Program-made: the position numbers and the translations under genes
Assembly (NCBI RefSeq): GCF_002078875.1
Contig: NC_034411.1
Location: 2,250,194 to 2,314,193, forward strand
Origin: Numida meleagris
Lineage: Eukaryota > Chordata > Aves > Galliformes > Numididae
Direction of reading: 5' to 3'
Length of the DNA stretch: 64,000 nucleotides
Shown: in pieces, positions 1 through 13,000 of the stretch
How the letters are laid out: the number at the start of each line of letters is the position of its first letter
Numbering within the stretch: position 1 is the stretch's first letter
Notes under the pieces: model-generated
What the model was told of the DNA's origin: nothing
Seen by the model: only the letters and a program-made list of their open reading frames with translations
Databases searched by the model: none

Positions 1-855
1 GATAATAAAGAGGTAATTGCTTACTCCTTCCCAAGGATCAGGGCTCACCAAATACTTCAAAAGAGGCAATCTCCAAGTAGAGATGCCTCCCTTGCAGCTG
101 CCAGCCCTTAAATGAGGTTAGAGAGGAGTGGAGCCTGGCTCCACCATCCAGTCCCCAGCACAGGTGAACTGCTTGCACCTGTGCTCCCAGGGCTGGCTAC
201 ACCCCCTCACAAGGTGCTCAATCACTGCTTCAGGCTGCAACCTAACAGTTCCCACGCAATGCCTAATTGACTTTAGGCAGAATCATGAAGATTATTTCAA
301 CTATGAATCTGCACAGATTAACACTCAGAGTTCTTCCTGAAATAGCTTTAGAACCATCCATAGTTTCTTCTATTTAGTGGAGCCGAGAGAACAGTATTAC
401 CACAACAGAAAAACAGCAGCAATTAATGGAAGAACAATAACACTTAGCAGCAATAACAAAGGGCACCTATACAAATATACAACTATGTACTGGTTTGTTT
501 ATGGATTTAGCTATGTTTTAAAGGAAGGTAGAGCACAAAATGAAAATACAACTGTTATTTCCTAATGGTATCTTATGTGGATGACAAAATTCTAGAACAA
601 AAGCATCTTCAAAGTGCTGTTCTACTTTTCTCCAAGCACAAGCAAGGTCTAAATTACTACAGCATCACAGTTTTAACTATGTAACCTGTTAAGTTTCTGA
701 TATACTAAGACCTTTGGTTCTTATGCTCTTATTGTATGTGAAACAGTGTGTCAGAGATAATAACAGTATGTTCTACCATTTTTCTCCTTTTATATTAACA
801 AATGTAAGTTTAAATACATCTTTGATAAAATCTCGTAATTCCTTAACATTCTCAC
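1..855. other. USP34 intron, left-edge part
   Basis: Intron downstream (gene sense) of the exon at 856. It holds the unassigned repeat at 18-262; the remaining 600 bp shows no exon, repeat or conserved feature I can support. Confidence 0.85.
18..262. repeat. Unassigned dispersed repeat, copy 1
   Basis: About 245 bp starting near CTTCCCAAGGATCAGGGCTC and ending near CACGCAATGC. It aligns with 11872-12090 on the same strand, sharing blocks such as ATCTCCAAGTAGAGAT, TTAAATGAGG and GTGCTCCCAGGGCTGGCT. It has no CR1 tail and no coding sequence. It may be part of an avian LTR or another retroelement; I do not recognise the family, and strand sense is unknown. Confidence 0.7.
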
Positions 856-1008
856 CTGGATAGGTTTCAGAGCTTGAGCATCAGGAAGAAATTTTAATAA
901 CGTTGATGCAGCCAGCAGCAGAAAGGACCGATTAATTGAGTCTCCTCCATCGAGACCAGAAAGAGATAACTTGTACAAACCATTGCATGACTCGTGACGA
1001 ACAGCAGT
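856..1008 (-). CDS. USP34: USP34 exon, last one in the window (51 codons)
   Basis: Acceptor AG is at 1010-1009 and donor GTGAG follows 856. It is phase 0 at both ends. It begins [20 protein letters not shown] and ends with ALKPIQ, fragment residues 1485-1535. The helical stretch [20 protein letters not shown] is typical of the repeat scaffold that leads toward the catalytic domain. The next human exon starts IDDYEEE and is not found between 1 and 855. Confidence 0.96.
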
Positions 1009-4000
1009 CTTTGTGAAAAATAAATAAATGAAATGATTACATGCATTATTTAGAAGCTTGTTTCTTTTAGACTCATAATTTTATAATTAAGTTTCTCTCA
1101 TAATACCCATCAGGTTATCAAGACAGAATGTCTTCCTAAAAACATCTACACGAAAGATATCCTTACAATAAAAAAGCCAATTTGTCTGTGCCCTTTGGTT
1201 CCTGATTGATGTATTTTTTTATAGGAAAGATTATGGCCAGCTCCTGAAATAGGTAATGCCACACCTGGGCAAGGTACGAACATTTGTGTGATACTGTAAC
1301 CAATGTAACTCATACCAAACTATAAGGTTAGTTTAATTTCACTGAAAAATATTTTTTTATTTCTTTCCTTCTTACTTATGAAAAATAAAAAAACCATAGG
1401 CTATCTTTAATCCAGCTTTGGAAGCTTGCACTCACTTCTTACCAGGGTTTTTAAATGGTGAGAGTATTTAAGATTTTTTCCTATGGTTGAGTAATAAAAT
1501 AAAAGATAATAAATCACTTCGTCATGTCTACATTGAAACTTTAAGCAATCATGAGTAAATACAGAATGTTTCTATTATGCATATCATTATGCAATTTTCA
1601 AGTTAGTCTAACATCTGAGAAAATTACTTGAGGTTAGACAAAGATTCGTTGATGACAAACATTTTTACATCAACTCCCATTCACTTTATTTTGTGATAAA
1701 GAGTATAGCTGAAAAAAAACCGTAATGACAGAAGTATATTTAGATTAATCCATGTTAGAGGGCATCACCCAGAAATTTTTGATGAATCGCAACAGAAGAA
1801 TTAACTTCAAACAGACGCCAAGGACAAAGATGGGAGTTTAAAAACTGGTTTGCAATCAGCCACAAATGTGCCATCTAACACTGTATTGAATCACAAATGA
1901 TTACCTCTTAAACAGGATTGCACGTAACTCTAACTGAGTCAGTGTCTGCTTACCTTCAGCGGGAAACAACATGTTTTGAATTTAATGGAAGCTCAACCTA
2001 TATAATGCACTAATTAGTAATGCAATAATCCCTTCTTTAACATACCTCTGGAATAAGAAGGGTAAGTTTCTTTAGCCAGTCTTGCAAGTAATCGCTGTCT
2101 GCCAGACTCGATTTCACCGAGGAACAGCAGTGAGCCCAGCTCACCAAGAGCCACATTGAATAATGCGTAACTAAGAGAAAATCAGATGAGAGTAAATCAT
2201 ACTGCAACAGAATAAACTTTTTATGTGGAAGAGTTGCATAGAACCAGCACATATGACATTTACCTCAATCATATTAACATATAAGGCTAAATCCTTATTG
2301 GCATATAAGATGCTATCTCAGCTCAGAATTTTATCAATATGCCTGCTGAAGATTAATCATTGTACTACTTAGCACAGTTAAATTAGATTAAGTATTACCA
2401 GTCTGGGGCATGACCCCTTCCTGCATCTCTACTTCTTAAGTAGTGATGAGCTGGTACTTTGCTGAGGGGCTGCATCAGGTCTTAACATGAACATTTCCCT
2501 GAACTCAAAGATTTTAGTACATGATATCACATAGCATTTACTGACAATTCAGGCTCATGACATAAACATCTATCTGTAGAACAGAACGAAGTGAAAACAT
2601 CAAAGGCAATGTATAAGCCTAGGAGGATCTACCTATATTTATGCACAGTGACTCAGTATTTTGTATGATTACTCAAATACAGACCTAATCTAGCACAGGC
2701 CATTTAGACCTTTTCTGGGAATCCTCCACAAGAAGGTTAGATAGGGCAGCTTTAAGGAATTCTGGGCTCAAATGATTTCTGTAAACCAGAATGAAGATGA
2801 CTTTTGGTGACTGTATTATGGCACTACATATATTCTGCTCTTTGGATGAGAAGAATACAGATTATTTTCCCATTAAAAACCACCATTCTTAAGATGAAGA
2901 TATAACTACCATACAAAATTTCATGCCTATAAACAACTTCTAGAGAAGGAAAGACATGCGAGCTTTCTTGGACTTCTGTTTTCTAACTCAGATTGTAACT
3001 GCCCTCATGATTCCAAGGAACACAATTTTACAGCACACTAACAGTGGAATATATCCAACAATCTGTTGATCTTCATTATATTTTCATTATTAGTAGTTCA
3101 TAACATACATCAGCTTTGCAGCACTGACCTTCATGTCTTGATCTGTGATCGGACTGAGCTTTCAACACCCTGGACAGGAAGAAGACAAAGCCATTTGAAC
3201 TCCATCACAGACCATAGCATACTTAGACATGTAAGCACTTAGGAGAAACACTGTTGTTACTTTAAGTACCCATGAAAAAAATTAATACTTTAATCCTAAA
3301 AAGATTAATTTCTTGCAGTATTCAAAATTAACAATAATAATAAAGCTATCAGGATCTCCAAATCACCCCCTTAAACCTTTACTGACTACAAGAAAAAAAA
3401 TAACCACAACCCCTTCATCCAAGAAAGAAAGGATATAAAACAGAACCAGGAACAGACCTTCACAGAAGAAAGCCAGTGTTTACCTTGGGGAACCACACTT
3501 TGAACAAATCTTCTTGAACTTTAGACAAATTTAAATGCTTATATTTACTCATATTTTTAAAAATTGCAGGAAAAGGTTATGAAATGGAAAACATCTTGTG
3601 TGTACTTAAAACGACTCTTTTAGCCCAGCTAGAGGTTAAACTTAGAGCATTTTCAGCCAGGTGTACAGCCATGCCTAAACATCCTTATTCATCTTTTAAA
3701 AATATGGTAAAACACCTTATATGCTATTTGGAGTCATGTAAGTAATTCTGCACTGAAAGTGTCAAAGAACTGATCTCCTCAGCATTAGTCCAACTCTGCC
3801 ACTATACAGTCTTACAGAGATTTCTTTGTTCAGGACAAAAGGCAAGAATCACTAGGAACTATATATATTCTGAAGGTAAAATTTCGCATTCTATGCATCT
3901 ACACTCATTGAAAAAACAACAGGAATTTCAACAGTAATAAGCTAACGTCATCAGGATGGGAAAAATAAATCAAAGCCAGCAAGTGAACAAGCAGCTTAAA

Positions 4001-7000
4001 AGTGAACTCCTTTTAGTATCTCCTTTATAATCCCTTGGAATTGAGAACGCTAACTGCTACAGACAGAACAAAGACGCAATTTTGGCTTTAGAATTTACGA
4101 CAGCATCCTGTACATATTTTGTAGCTCCATGTCACACACCCTGGAGAACAACTGGTTAAACAAGGAATTCTGTGGTAGATTAATTACTTGACCAGTGGGT
4201 GTCTTTTTTTAATTATTTTTGGAAATTTGTTTAGTTCAGTGATTGTTCTATTGCTGATGACCATTGAGAGTTCTCTCCACTGCTCTTAAGTGAAGATGAA
4301 CTATCTAAACAAGTGACTAAGAAAAGAAAATTAATACCTACAGACTTAAATTGCTGATACAGGTTTCAACTGGAACTACAACTGGAAAAGCTAATCGTTC
4401 CATTTAACACAATCAAGGAAAATGTTCACACTCTTTATTTTTGTTATGAAACTAATGAAGATATTGTACCTGGGTGCCAAGTTGTCATACGTATAAGCAA
4501 CTGACATAAGTCGCTGAATCAAACTGGTTCCCTGGACAAGTACAAGAAACACCTTTAAAAATTGAAGTCAAAAGAAAAGAACAGTTAATATAACAACAAG
4601 CTTTTTGATCTGTTCTTAAATTATACAGTGTGAATCTAAAAAAAAAAAAAAAAAAAAAACACCTGCAGAGAGGGAGGAACAGCAAGAGAAATTATAACAT
4701 CTCCACAGTTATATTCTATTCTTTATTAAAGCAGATCTAAAATCTTGGGTTTCACTGAGTATGTCCAGATGCTAAACTTTCATTCTTTAACTCAGAGAGG
4801 CAACATAACTGAGTAGAAAAATTGTTTATTCAATCCTTTTGGTAAAAACACAGTGTAGTTATTTAAATCACAGTAACTTCCTTTTGAAAATCTTAGGCTT
4901 AAGGAAACAGCGTCAGGAGTAAAGTTGGATGCGTAAATTTCTCTTACATCAACACATTTTACTGACTACACATCCATTTAAATTATTAATCTTTAGAGTG
5001 CTTCTGACAGGCTACAGAGAATTTTCAAATCTCAGTCTGAAAAGAAAGTCTTAGGAAGACTTTTAATGTATTTAGACAGCAGAACTTCTGCAATCAAAAA
5101 TATCCATCAATGACAATTACAAATTTAAACCTAGTTTTAGATACTGGTAACAGCACTAATACACATGTCCAATTCCAAAAAAGAGCTAATACATTTAATC
5201 ATTTCCATGTATAATAGCAGCTTTGGCAATTTAGGTATCTATTTTGTCAAAATTATTTCAGCTCTATAGAATTAGGGTCTTTCCATGTGTAACAATGACA
5301 AATGGGAAGTTAGGCTACAGCTCCAAGTTCAGTCTACTCTCGTCTTGCAACCATAGCTGGTCCTGAGCCCAAGAGCAATCAGTTAACAGCAGCTGCACTC
5401 TACACTTCGCTTGCACTAAAGGAATCTGAAATGCATTTGCTGAGGATAAGGATGGCATGTATGAAAGGTTACCATGAAAATAGGAGCCATTAATTTTGAA
5501 AATAAAATCTAAGAAACGGGGATACAGCACTGGAATTCTGAAATTCTCATTTCACATACTCACCAATCATCAAAAAGCCTTTTGGTTCCAGCTTTTAAAA
5601 TTGGCAGGTTTAAAACAGATAAAATTAAACGACTACATTTTAGAGGAGAACAGTATGTAGGATATAGATAAGCATTAGTAACTTTTCCACTACGTTATTT
5701 TATTACGAAAATCAAAAGCTTCACAAAACAAGGAAGTCATCTGAAGTTCACAGAATGGCCACAATATGTATCCCTTACCTCTGTTAAGCGAGGTATATGA
5801 AGGCCCTTCACATGGTCACTTGCAGTCTTCCTTGATTTGCCAGGCCATGTTCTTTTCCTGTGACTCTCTGCTACACCAGACCAGGCAAAAACATCATGGT
5901 AAGCTAAATCCAGATCTGAAGGATCGACTGCAAACTGGCATATCAGCTTCAGCAAGCAAGCAAGGCAGTCCAGCTGCCACTGTGAATAAGAAAATGAATT
6001 TTCCTTTTTTCAGTATTTTACCAATAATTTTATTCCTACTGCAGAATTAGAAATGAAGAACTTAAGTGAGCTATAAAGGATAAAAAGCTAGAACTTTAAC
6101 TGGCAAAACCTCACAGGAATAGACACTAAAGAAGAAAGGTATTAAAAAAAAATAAAAACTTCTTACAATGAGAACTTTTTCACGATCTAGTCCTATCAAC
6201 AAGTGCATTCAAGACATTTTGTTATTCTATCTTTGAAATAACATGGAGGAAATAACTCATTGCATTCAACTACACCACAGGGTATGGCATACAGAAGTGC
6301 TTTCCAGTAGAATACATTTCATCACAAACAGACAATGGATGCTATTTCAAAATGCCATTTTGCACTGTAACATCACTTGATAGAGATGAAAACCACCATT
6401 CTGTTTAGTAACTCGAGATCAGTTTACATGGCTTTCTGCTGTGCAGCTGTGGCCAAACAGCACACTGTCAGCTCCACTAGGAAAGAGTGAATCGTGAAAG
6501 TAAAATTAACAAAAAAAGAGCACAGTTTCACAGGAATACACGGAGTACATCTCAGCTGTCTAGCATGTACACGTATAAGTGAACAAGATCTAAGTTCAGG
6601 AATCTGTATTTGGCACTTTGTTGCAGAATCTGTTATTTTCACAGTGATGTGTGTTCTTTCTGGACAGACCAACAAAAGCCATCATACAATCTTTTGCTTT
6701 TAAAGAAGACACAATGACAATTTGTTCCTGTTTCTAATACTGAAACAATTCTAGAGCAATACATCAAAGTCTTCACAGAATTTGTTAACTGCTGTGAATT
6801 TTATATGTATGTCTATTGCACTATTGTCTATGCTTATTTCCTATTTCATAGGAAATTTCATATAAATTTTAACTTATTACAGAAAAGTAAATATAACAGA
6901 GACTGACATTAACGGAAGTCTTACAAATGACAGATATCTTATTCTGAAGAAAAAGGGTGAATAATCACCTACCACAGTCCACGACTCCCGTTCTTTAGGC

Positions 7001-10000
7001 TCCAGGATTCCAGAATTAAAAATTTCTAGTAATTGTTGGAGCCCTCCAGCAGCAACAAACTGTAAGAACATTATGGCACCAACGTGAGAAAAATCAAATA
7101 CAGAAATATCACCAACTTCAGTTAGATACCAATCAAAGCTTTATGAATAAAATAGAAAAATCTAAACAAATAATCAGCAAAACAAAAGAAACCCATACAC
7201 TCAATTATGACAAATTGACAGGCCCGATAATACAGAAAAACTTTAAAACATTATACTTAAATTTCAAGTAAGGAACTCTAAGATAATGTTTCAAGTGGGT
7301 TTTCATTGTACATCTCTTCAAAAAACTACATTATTTATCACCACAGAACAGTGTAGAAAAATCAAACCTTGCAGCTCCACGTGTTTTTACTATTTTCTAT
7401 TTGATCCTCACTCGAATCATCCGAGTCTGGGTAAAGATCACTATAGCTTCCCTAAAGACAAACAAGTAACAAGTCACTACAAAAACAGTTCAAGATTCAA
7501 AATACCATAAAATGACTCCTCGATATACATTTTTCTCTCTGAACCAAAGTGTATTTTGTGCAAGAAAATATATTACCGTAGATTCACGTCTTATTCTTCT
7601 GTTGGGCTTTCCCAGAGCTTCAATAATTTCCAAGGCATACAGAAGTTTATGGGCACTTTTTATTCGCAAAAGATCCTTCCAGCTAAAGCCATCATTACCC
7701 TTAGAAAATAAAGGCAAGAAATAACACAGTTACATATAATGCTGATGTAAGAAATGCAATGAATGGGTTTTTCAAGTGAACGACTAGTTCTTTGGTTTTT
7801 AATTTCATCTACTATTTGAAATTCTACAATTTAAAGCATATTTCTACACATGATTAATGATAACAAGAATGTGGCAGTGAAATTTAAGTAAACCTGCAAG
7901 ATTATTAAAAATGTACGCAATTTTGAAGTACAAGAACCAAACGTTATTGGGCTGAATTATAAATTCTGCCAAAATTTCCATGTGAGTGTCTATAAAGAAC
8001 TGTAATACCTAAGAACAGTAATATATGACTTCAAGAGCTTTAATACAGGCAAACTCTTCATCTAGTGGGCAAGAAAGACACTTGCTAAGCAGCCATGTTT
8101 TAAACTTGTAGAACAGGCCAAGGATTATTATCACAACAGTCATGATGTTTAAATCAACAGCAGATTTGAAACATTTTAAACACACTAGGCAGCAGATGAA
8201 AAACTATTTCAGTTCAAACAAAAAGAGTGTGACAACTCGTATTCACTATTCTTTTTTTTTTTTTTTAAGAAATCAAAAACAAACCTTGTGAAATAAACCA
8301 ACATCTGTCTAATTTTATTTCAGAGTAACAATTAGGTCTGTTCATTAGTTTTACTTGTGCCTGAATGTACTTTGCATACTTACTCCGGGGAAAATTCAGC
8401 TAAAACACTAAACACTAAAATACTCCAGTACTATAAAGACAAACATATAAAACAAGCACTTGTTGTTTACCTGTTCATCTGAAATATTCTGGAATGCCTG
8501 CAACATATTAGGGCATGTTGGTAGGAGCATTAACAGTTCCCAAACGCGTCTGGATAAGTTTTCTGCATGGAGATGGAGTTCTTCACATTTTGCACTCTGA
8601 AAAAAAACCACACAGAACAACTATTCTTACTGTGAAATTATTTGTGAACATAACCTTACTAAAATTACAAAGTCCAAAAAAGTATTTTTTTTCTTAATTA
8701 AGAAGTTATCTGTTTTCTATCTAATGTAAATTCATTAACAGACCACAGTGGTTGAAATCTCACTAGAACCAGCAAAAAATTAAGTTGCATTATCTTTATA
8801 GCATGCCACATATTGTGAAATATTTGAACATAAATAAAATTTTAAAATTGACTACCAGTTAAAATACACTAATGGTTACTTAACTTGACACAAGCTAATG
8901 ATGGCATGCAAGACAATAAAACTTCAGGTTTTGTAACAAAAATTTACTAAACTTCCTTCAAGTCAATTTCCATTTTTAGTCACAGAAACTACTTTAATAA
9001 TCAATATTTGATCTTGAGAATTATTTTTAGAGCTTCTCCAGTATACAGGACACTTTAAATGACAGCAAAACAGTATTAGGAAAAATATGAAAAATCATAA
9101 CAATGAGCTTAACACATGAAATTGCGTATACACCAAAATACAACAACTATATATGACAACTGCATACGGGACATAAGAAATATGCTTGATATGAAAATCA
9201 GATCCACTTAACTAAGACTTAAATGTAACTATTCTAATAAAATTGCTCTAAATTACCTCAGTATCTTCCATAGATACTTCTCCAGAAGGAGGTTTAAAGG
9301 AGGCTAGCATCTCTAACAGATCAAAAAGGGTAGTAAGATGAGGCTCTTGCAAGAGTAGAAGCATTGGAATGTTATCCTTTTGAGGAGGAGGTAGGCAAGA
9401 TGCTGGAAGCTGAACACCTTCACCTTTACGTTCTCTCCTTGGTGCTCCCAGGGATACAAATACCATCTAGAAACACAGAGAAACAACAACTTTAAAATAC
9501 ATGCCTTAAGATCACAGGATGTTTTCAACAGCATCAGAATTAGGAACTTAACATTAAGATACATCAGTATCTATAGCATCAAAGATTTACTGATCAGCAC
9601 CTGCTGCAAGTAAAGCTCGGTTTTGCTCTCTCTTAAGGCACTTATGGTACAGCTGCATACACTGCTTCCTTTTGCCACAACAAATGGTTCTCATCCCTTA
9701 CTTTGGTAGTCAGGATGGCGAGATTAGTACCAATCTGACTTGACAAGTAAACTAATAAAAACTAATCCAGAAGAAATTAAGTTGTCTCAAAGGACCAGAC
9801 ACAAATGTTAGCCAGATTACAGCAGCACAAACAGCACTGTTGCTGGAAAAACTGAGATTAGTTCTAAAGGCAAAATCAGACTGAAGAAAACTTCCAAGGA
9901 TGAAATGTTCCTGCTGACCAGCTACCCCCGCCATGTATTCATCACGCACAGACATTCAAACTGAATCACAAAATTACAGACTATCCTGAGTTGAAAAGGA

Positions 10001-13000
10001 CACACAAGGATCATCAAGTTCAGATTCTGGTAATACACAGGACCACGCAAGCCCTATGTCTGAGAGCACTGTCCTAATACTCCTCGAACTCCATCAGCTT
10101 GCGAGCATGCCCACCACCCTTTGGTGAAGAACCTTCCCCTAACACCCAGCCTGATCCTCCCTGATGCAGCTCCATCCCATTCCCTTGGGCCCTGTCACTG
10201 CCCCCAGAGAGCAGAGACCAGCCCCTGCCCTACACGGTCCCTGTACTCTCTGCAAGGCCCCTCTGCCCTTGAGAGATTCAACAGCTCCTTTCAATTTAGT
10301 ATCATCCACAAGTCCAGTATCCATGTCACTGATGAGAACTTAAAGGGAATTAGCCCTAAAATGGAGCCCCACAGAAACCTACCAGTGCCTGGCTGCCGGT
10401 CTGATTTAACCCTATTTGTATAACCCTTTGGGCCAGACTCATCAGCCAGTTGTTCTCCCATCACGTTCTGTTTTTGTCTAGCGGTACGCTGGACGTTTTG
10501 TTCAGAAGGATGCCAGGAGAAACAGCATGAAAAGCTTTGCTGAAATTCAGGATTACATCAACAGGCTTCCCTTGGGAATCTTGCCATAAAAGGAGATTAA
10601 GTTCATTAAATAGGGCATTCCTCTGAACGTGCAAATCCATGCTGCCCGTGACCAACAACTGCACTGTCTTTCAGATGTTTTTCAATAACTCCCAGAATAA
10701 TTTTCTCCATAATTCAAACTAGAACACAGGAAGTTCCATATGAACGTGAGAAAGAATTTCTTTACTTTGAGAGTGACAGAACACCTGGATCTCAAGCTGC
10801 CCAGGGTGGTGGTAGAGTCTCTTTTTCTGGAGATACTCAAAAAACACCTGGATGGTTTCCTGTGCAACTTACTCCAGGGACTCCACTTTAGTAGAGCATT
10901 TCGACTGGATGATCTCCAGAGGTCCTTTTCAACTCCTGTAATTCTGCAAAAATTTTGCCAAGTACAGATGAGATTGACTAAATATGACTATTTCTTCATG
11001 TTCTGCTAGCACAAGAATTCACCTGGTTGTGCCACAGTTCAACTCTGTAAAGTGATCTATGTAAATGTGGAAAAATAAAAAAAGTAGTTTTTGCTTTTTG
11101 ATCAACTTAATTCATTTAGCAAAGTGGACAAAAGAACAAAGACATAGCCCAATAGGCTATTCAATTTGAAACAGCAACAGTTAAGATAGATTAACCTCTA
11201 AAATTGCTAACAGCCAACAGTGGCACATATAAGCTTATCAGCTATGGATAATCTTTCTGAAAGTTTACAGATCCTTGAAGGTGTACTGTAATTAGCTTAG
11301 TTTTTCTCCAGATAGAAGAAGGTATGTGATGATTGGACGCAAAGGTCTGTTACAGTTTCACCTCCCTGAAAGAGTAATGATGTCACTCACATTTAGACAA
11401 ATCAAACCTAGGCTTTTCTGTTCTGTTGTCTTCAGTAAACTTCAGTAAAAACAGAAATCCTACAAGCATTATAACATTCTTAAATCATAGAAGGAGAGCG
11501 CTAGTCACTTCTACTTGGAATTAATACACATTCAACAATTTGGATTAGATGTGGGTACTTGATTCTGTTTTCACTGTTCCCTCATTCCCCTTGATGAATG
11601 AAAAAAATCTGATTTTTCCTTTTACTCCTTGAGTTTACAAATCTGCTGATGTAACCAGAATTAGTCTTTTAAAATTTTTAATTTTTTTTTTTTTTAAAAG
11701 ACTGGCAACAGCAGCAAAGACTGACAGATTGAGCTCAGAGGACACACATGTTGGATAGTAATAAACAATCAGTTTCAGAAAACTGTAGGATGTTCGGTAG
11801 AGAAAAGCAACACCAGGTCTGAACTACCCAAAAAGGGGGATGGTCACAATCCAGTTAAAGAAAGAAAGATCTGCTTACCCATCCCAAGGATCAGGGCTCA
11901 CCAAATACTCCAAAGAAGGCAATCTCCAAGTAGAGATTGTTCCCTTCTGGCAGCCAGCCTTTAAATGAGGCTTAGGGCCCTGGTCACACAGGTGAATTGC
12001 TTTCAACTGTGCTCCCAGGGCTGGCTGTGTCCCCTCCCCATGTGCTCAGTCATTGATTCAGACTGTGACTTAGCAATTTCCATACAATGCTCCCAAAGAA
12101 AAATGAGAAAAATGTACCTTCCATCATCACCACAATATGTATCAGCGGTGTAACAAAAAGGGAGCAATGTATCAAGCAACCTTTTTAAGTGATCCATATC
12201 TACATGTTTGTAATACCTGCATATCCTTAAAACCCAATTCATGAAGAGTTTTTTCATCATAATCAGTTGTCAGTTCATGCCCAGATGAAATCATTCTCAC
12301 AGGTCCCATGAGGCCACCTAGGATATAAAAAAAAACAAAAACAAACAAAAAACCACAGCAAATTTTTTGAGTCAGTTTCATTTTCTATTTTAGTGCTAAG
12401 ACTCATTTTTAATATATTTATATATATATTTAGTATATCCTTCAGCAGCAATTAACAGCAGGCAAAAACTCATTGCAATTTCCTTACGAAAACAGATTAT
12501 TACATTGAAGTACATTTTCCTGCATGTATTTGGAAATTTTCAGGAAGAGTTCAACCCAATCTTGCAGTGTCCACACTACAGATGAAAAATGTGACTTCCA
12601 TAATTTGCAGTAAGTGAGACTATTTCCCTGAAAAGAACTCTGGGAAATAATTGAGACCATTAATAAAATCTCTTTGTATTACATGTCTGTGATAAAGTCA
12701 GCAAAAGCAAAGAAGTAATAATTAATCGTACTTCAGTTGTAACTGAAGATATTCCATACTTAAGGAAAAAATGAGAACATCCTCCAAAGAACTGTAAGCT
12801 GTGAACAATGAAGAGACTGAGAATCTAATTTGGTGCAAGCAACCTATGATTTAATGGATAAACAATTAAAAAACCTTGCTACCATAGATATCAATTCATT
12901 TTGCATTTTACCATGAATTTATCATCTCTGGTTACTTATATAGTTCTAACCACTAATTCCACTACAAAAAGATATTTGTCATGGATTAAGATGTGGCTTT

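Larger units (their letters stand above)
1009..9256. other. Ten USP34 introns between the exons at 856 and 9257
   Basis: The introns are 1009-2045, 2171-3128, 3170-4469, 4553-5778, 5980-6972, 7060-7367, 7452-7576, 7700-8470 and 8597-9256, nine plus the flanking boundary introns. They contain only AT-rich unique sequence, the A22 run at 4638 and a T run at 8252. No CR1, LTR or mariner is recognisable in this 8.2 kb. Confidence 0.8.
9467..12216. other. USP34 intron, 2.75 kb
   Basis: It separates the last two exons of the ubiquitin-like domain. It holds the diverging CR1 pair (9963-10950) and repeat copy 2 (11872-12090). The remaining AT-rich sequence shows no other feature. Confidence 0.85.

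Noticed and set aside
4251..4320. TGATGA followed by a CTGA-like sequence, reminiscent of a C/D snoRNA
   Set aside because: No proper D box (GTGACT only), no terminal stem and no guide match that I can support.
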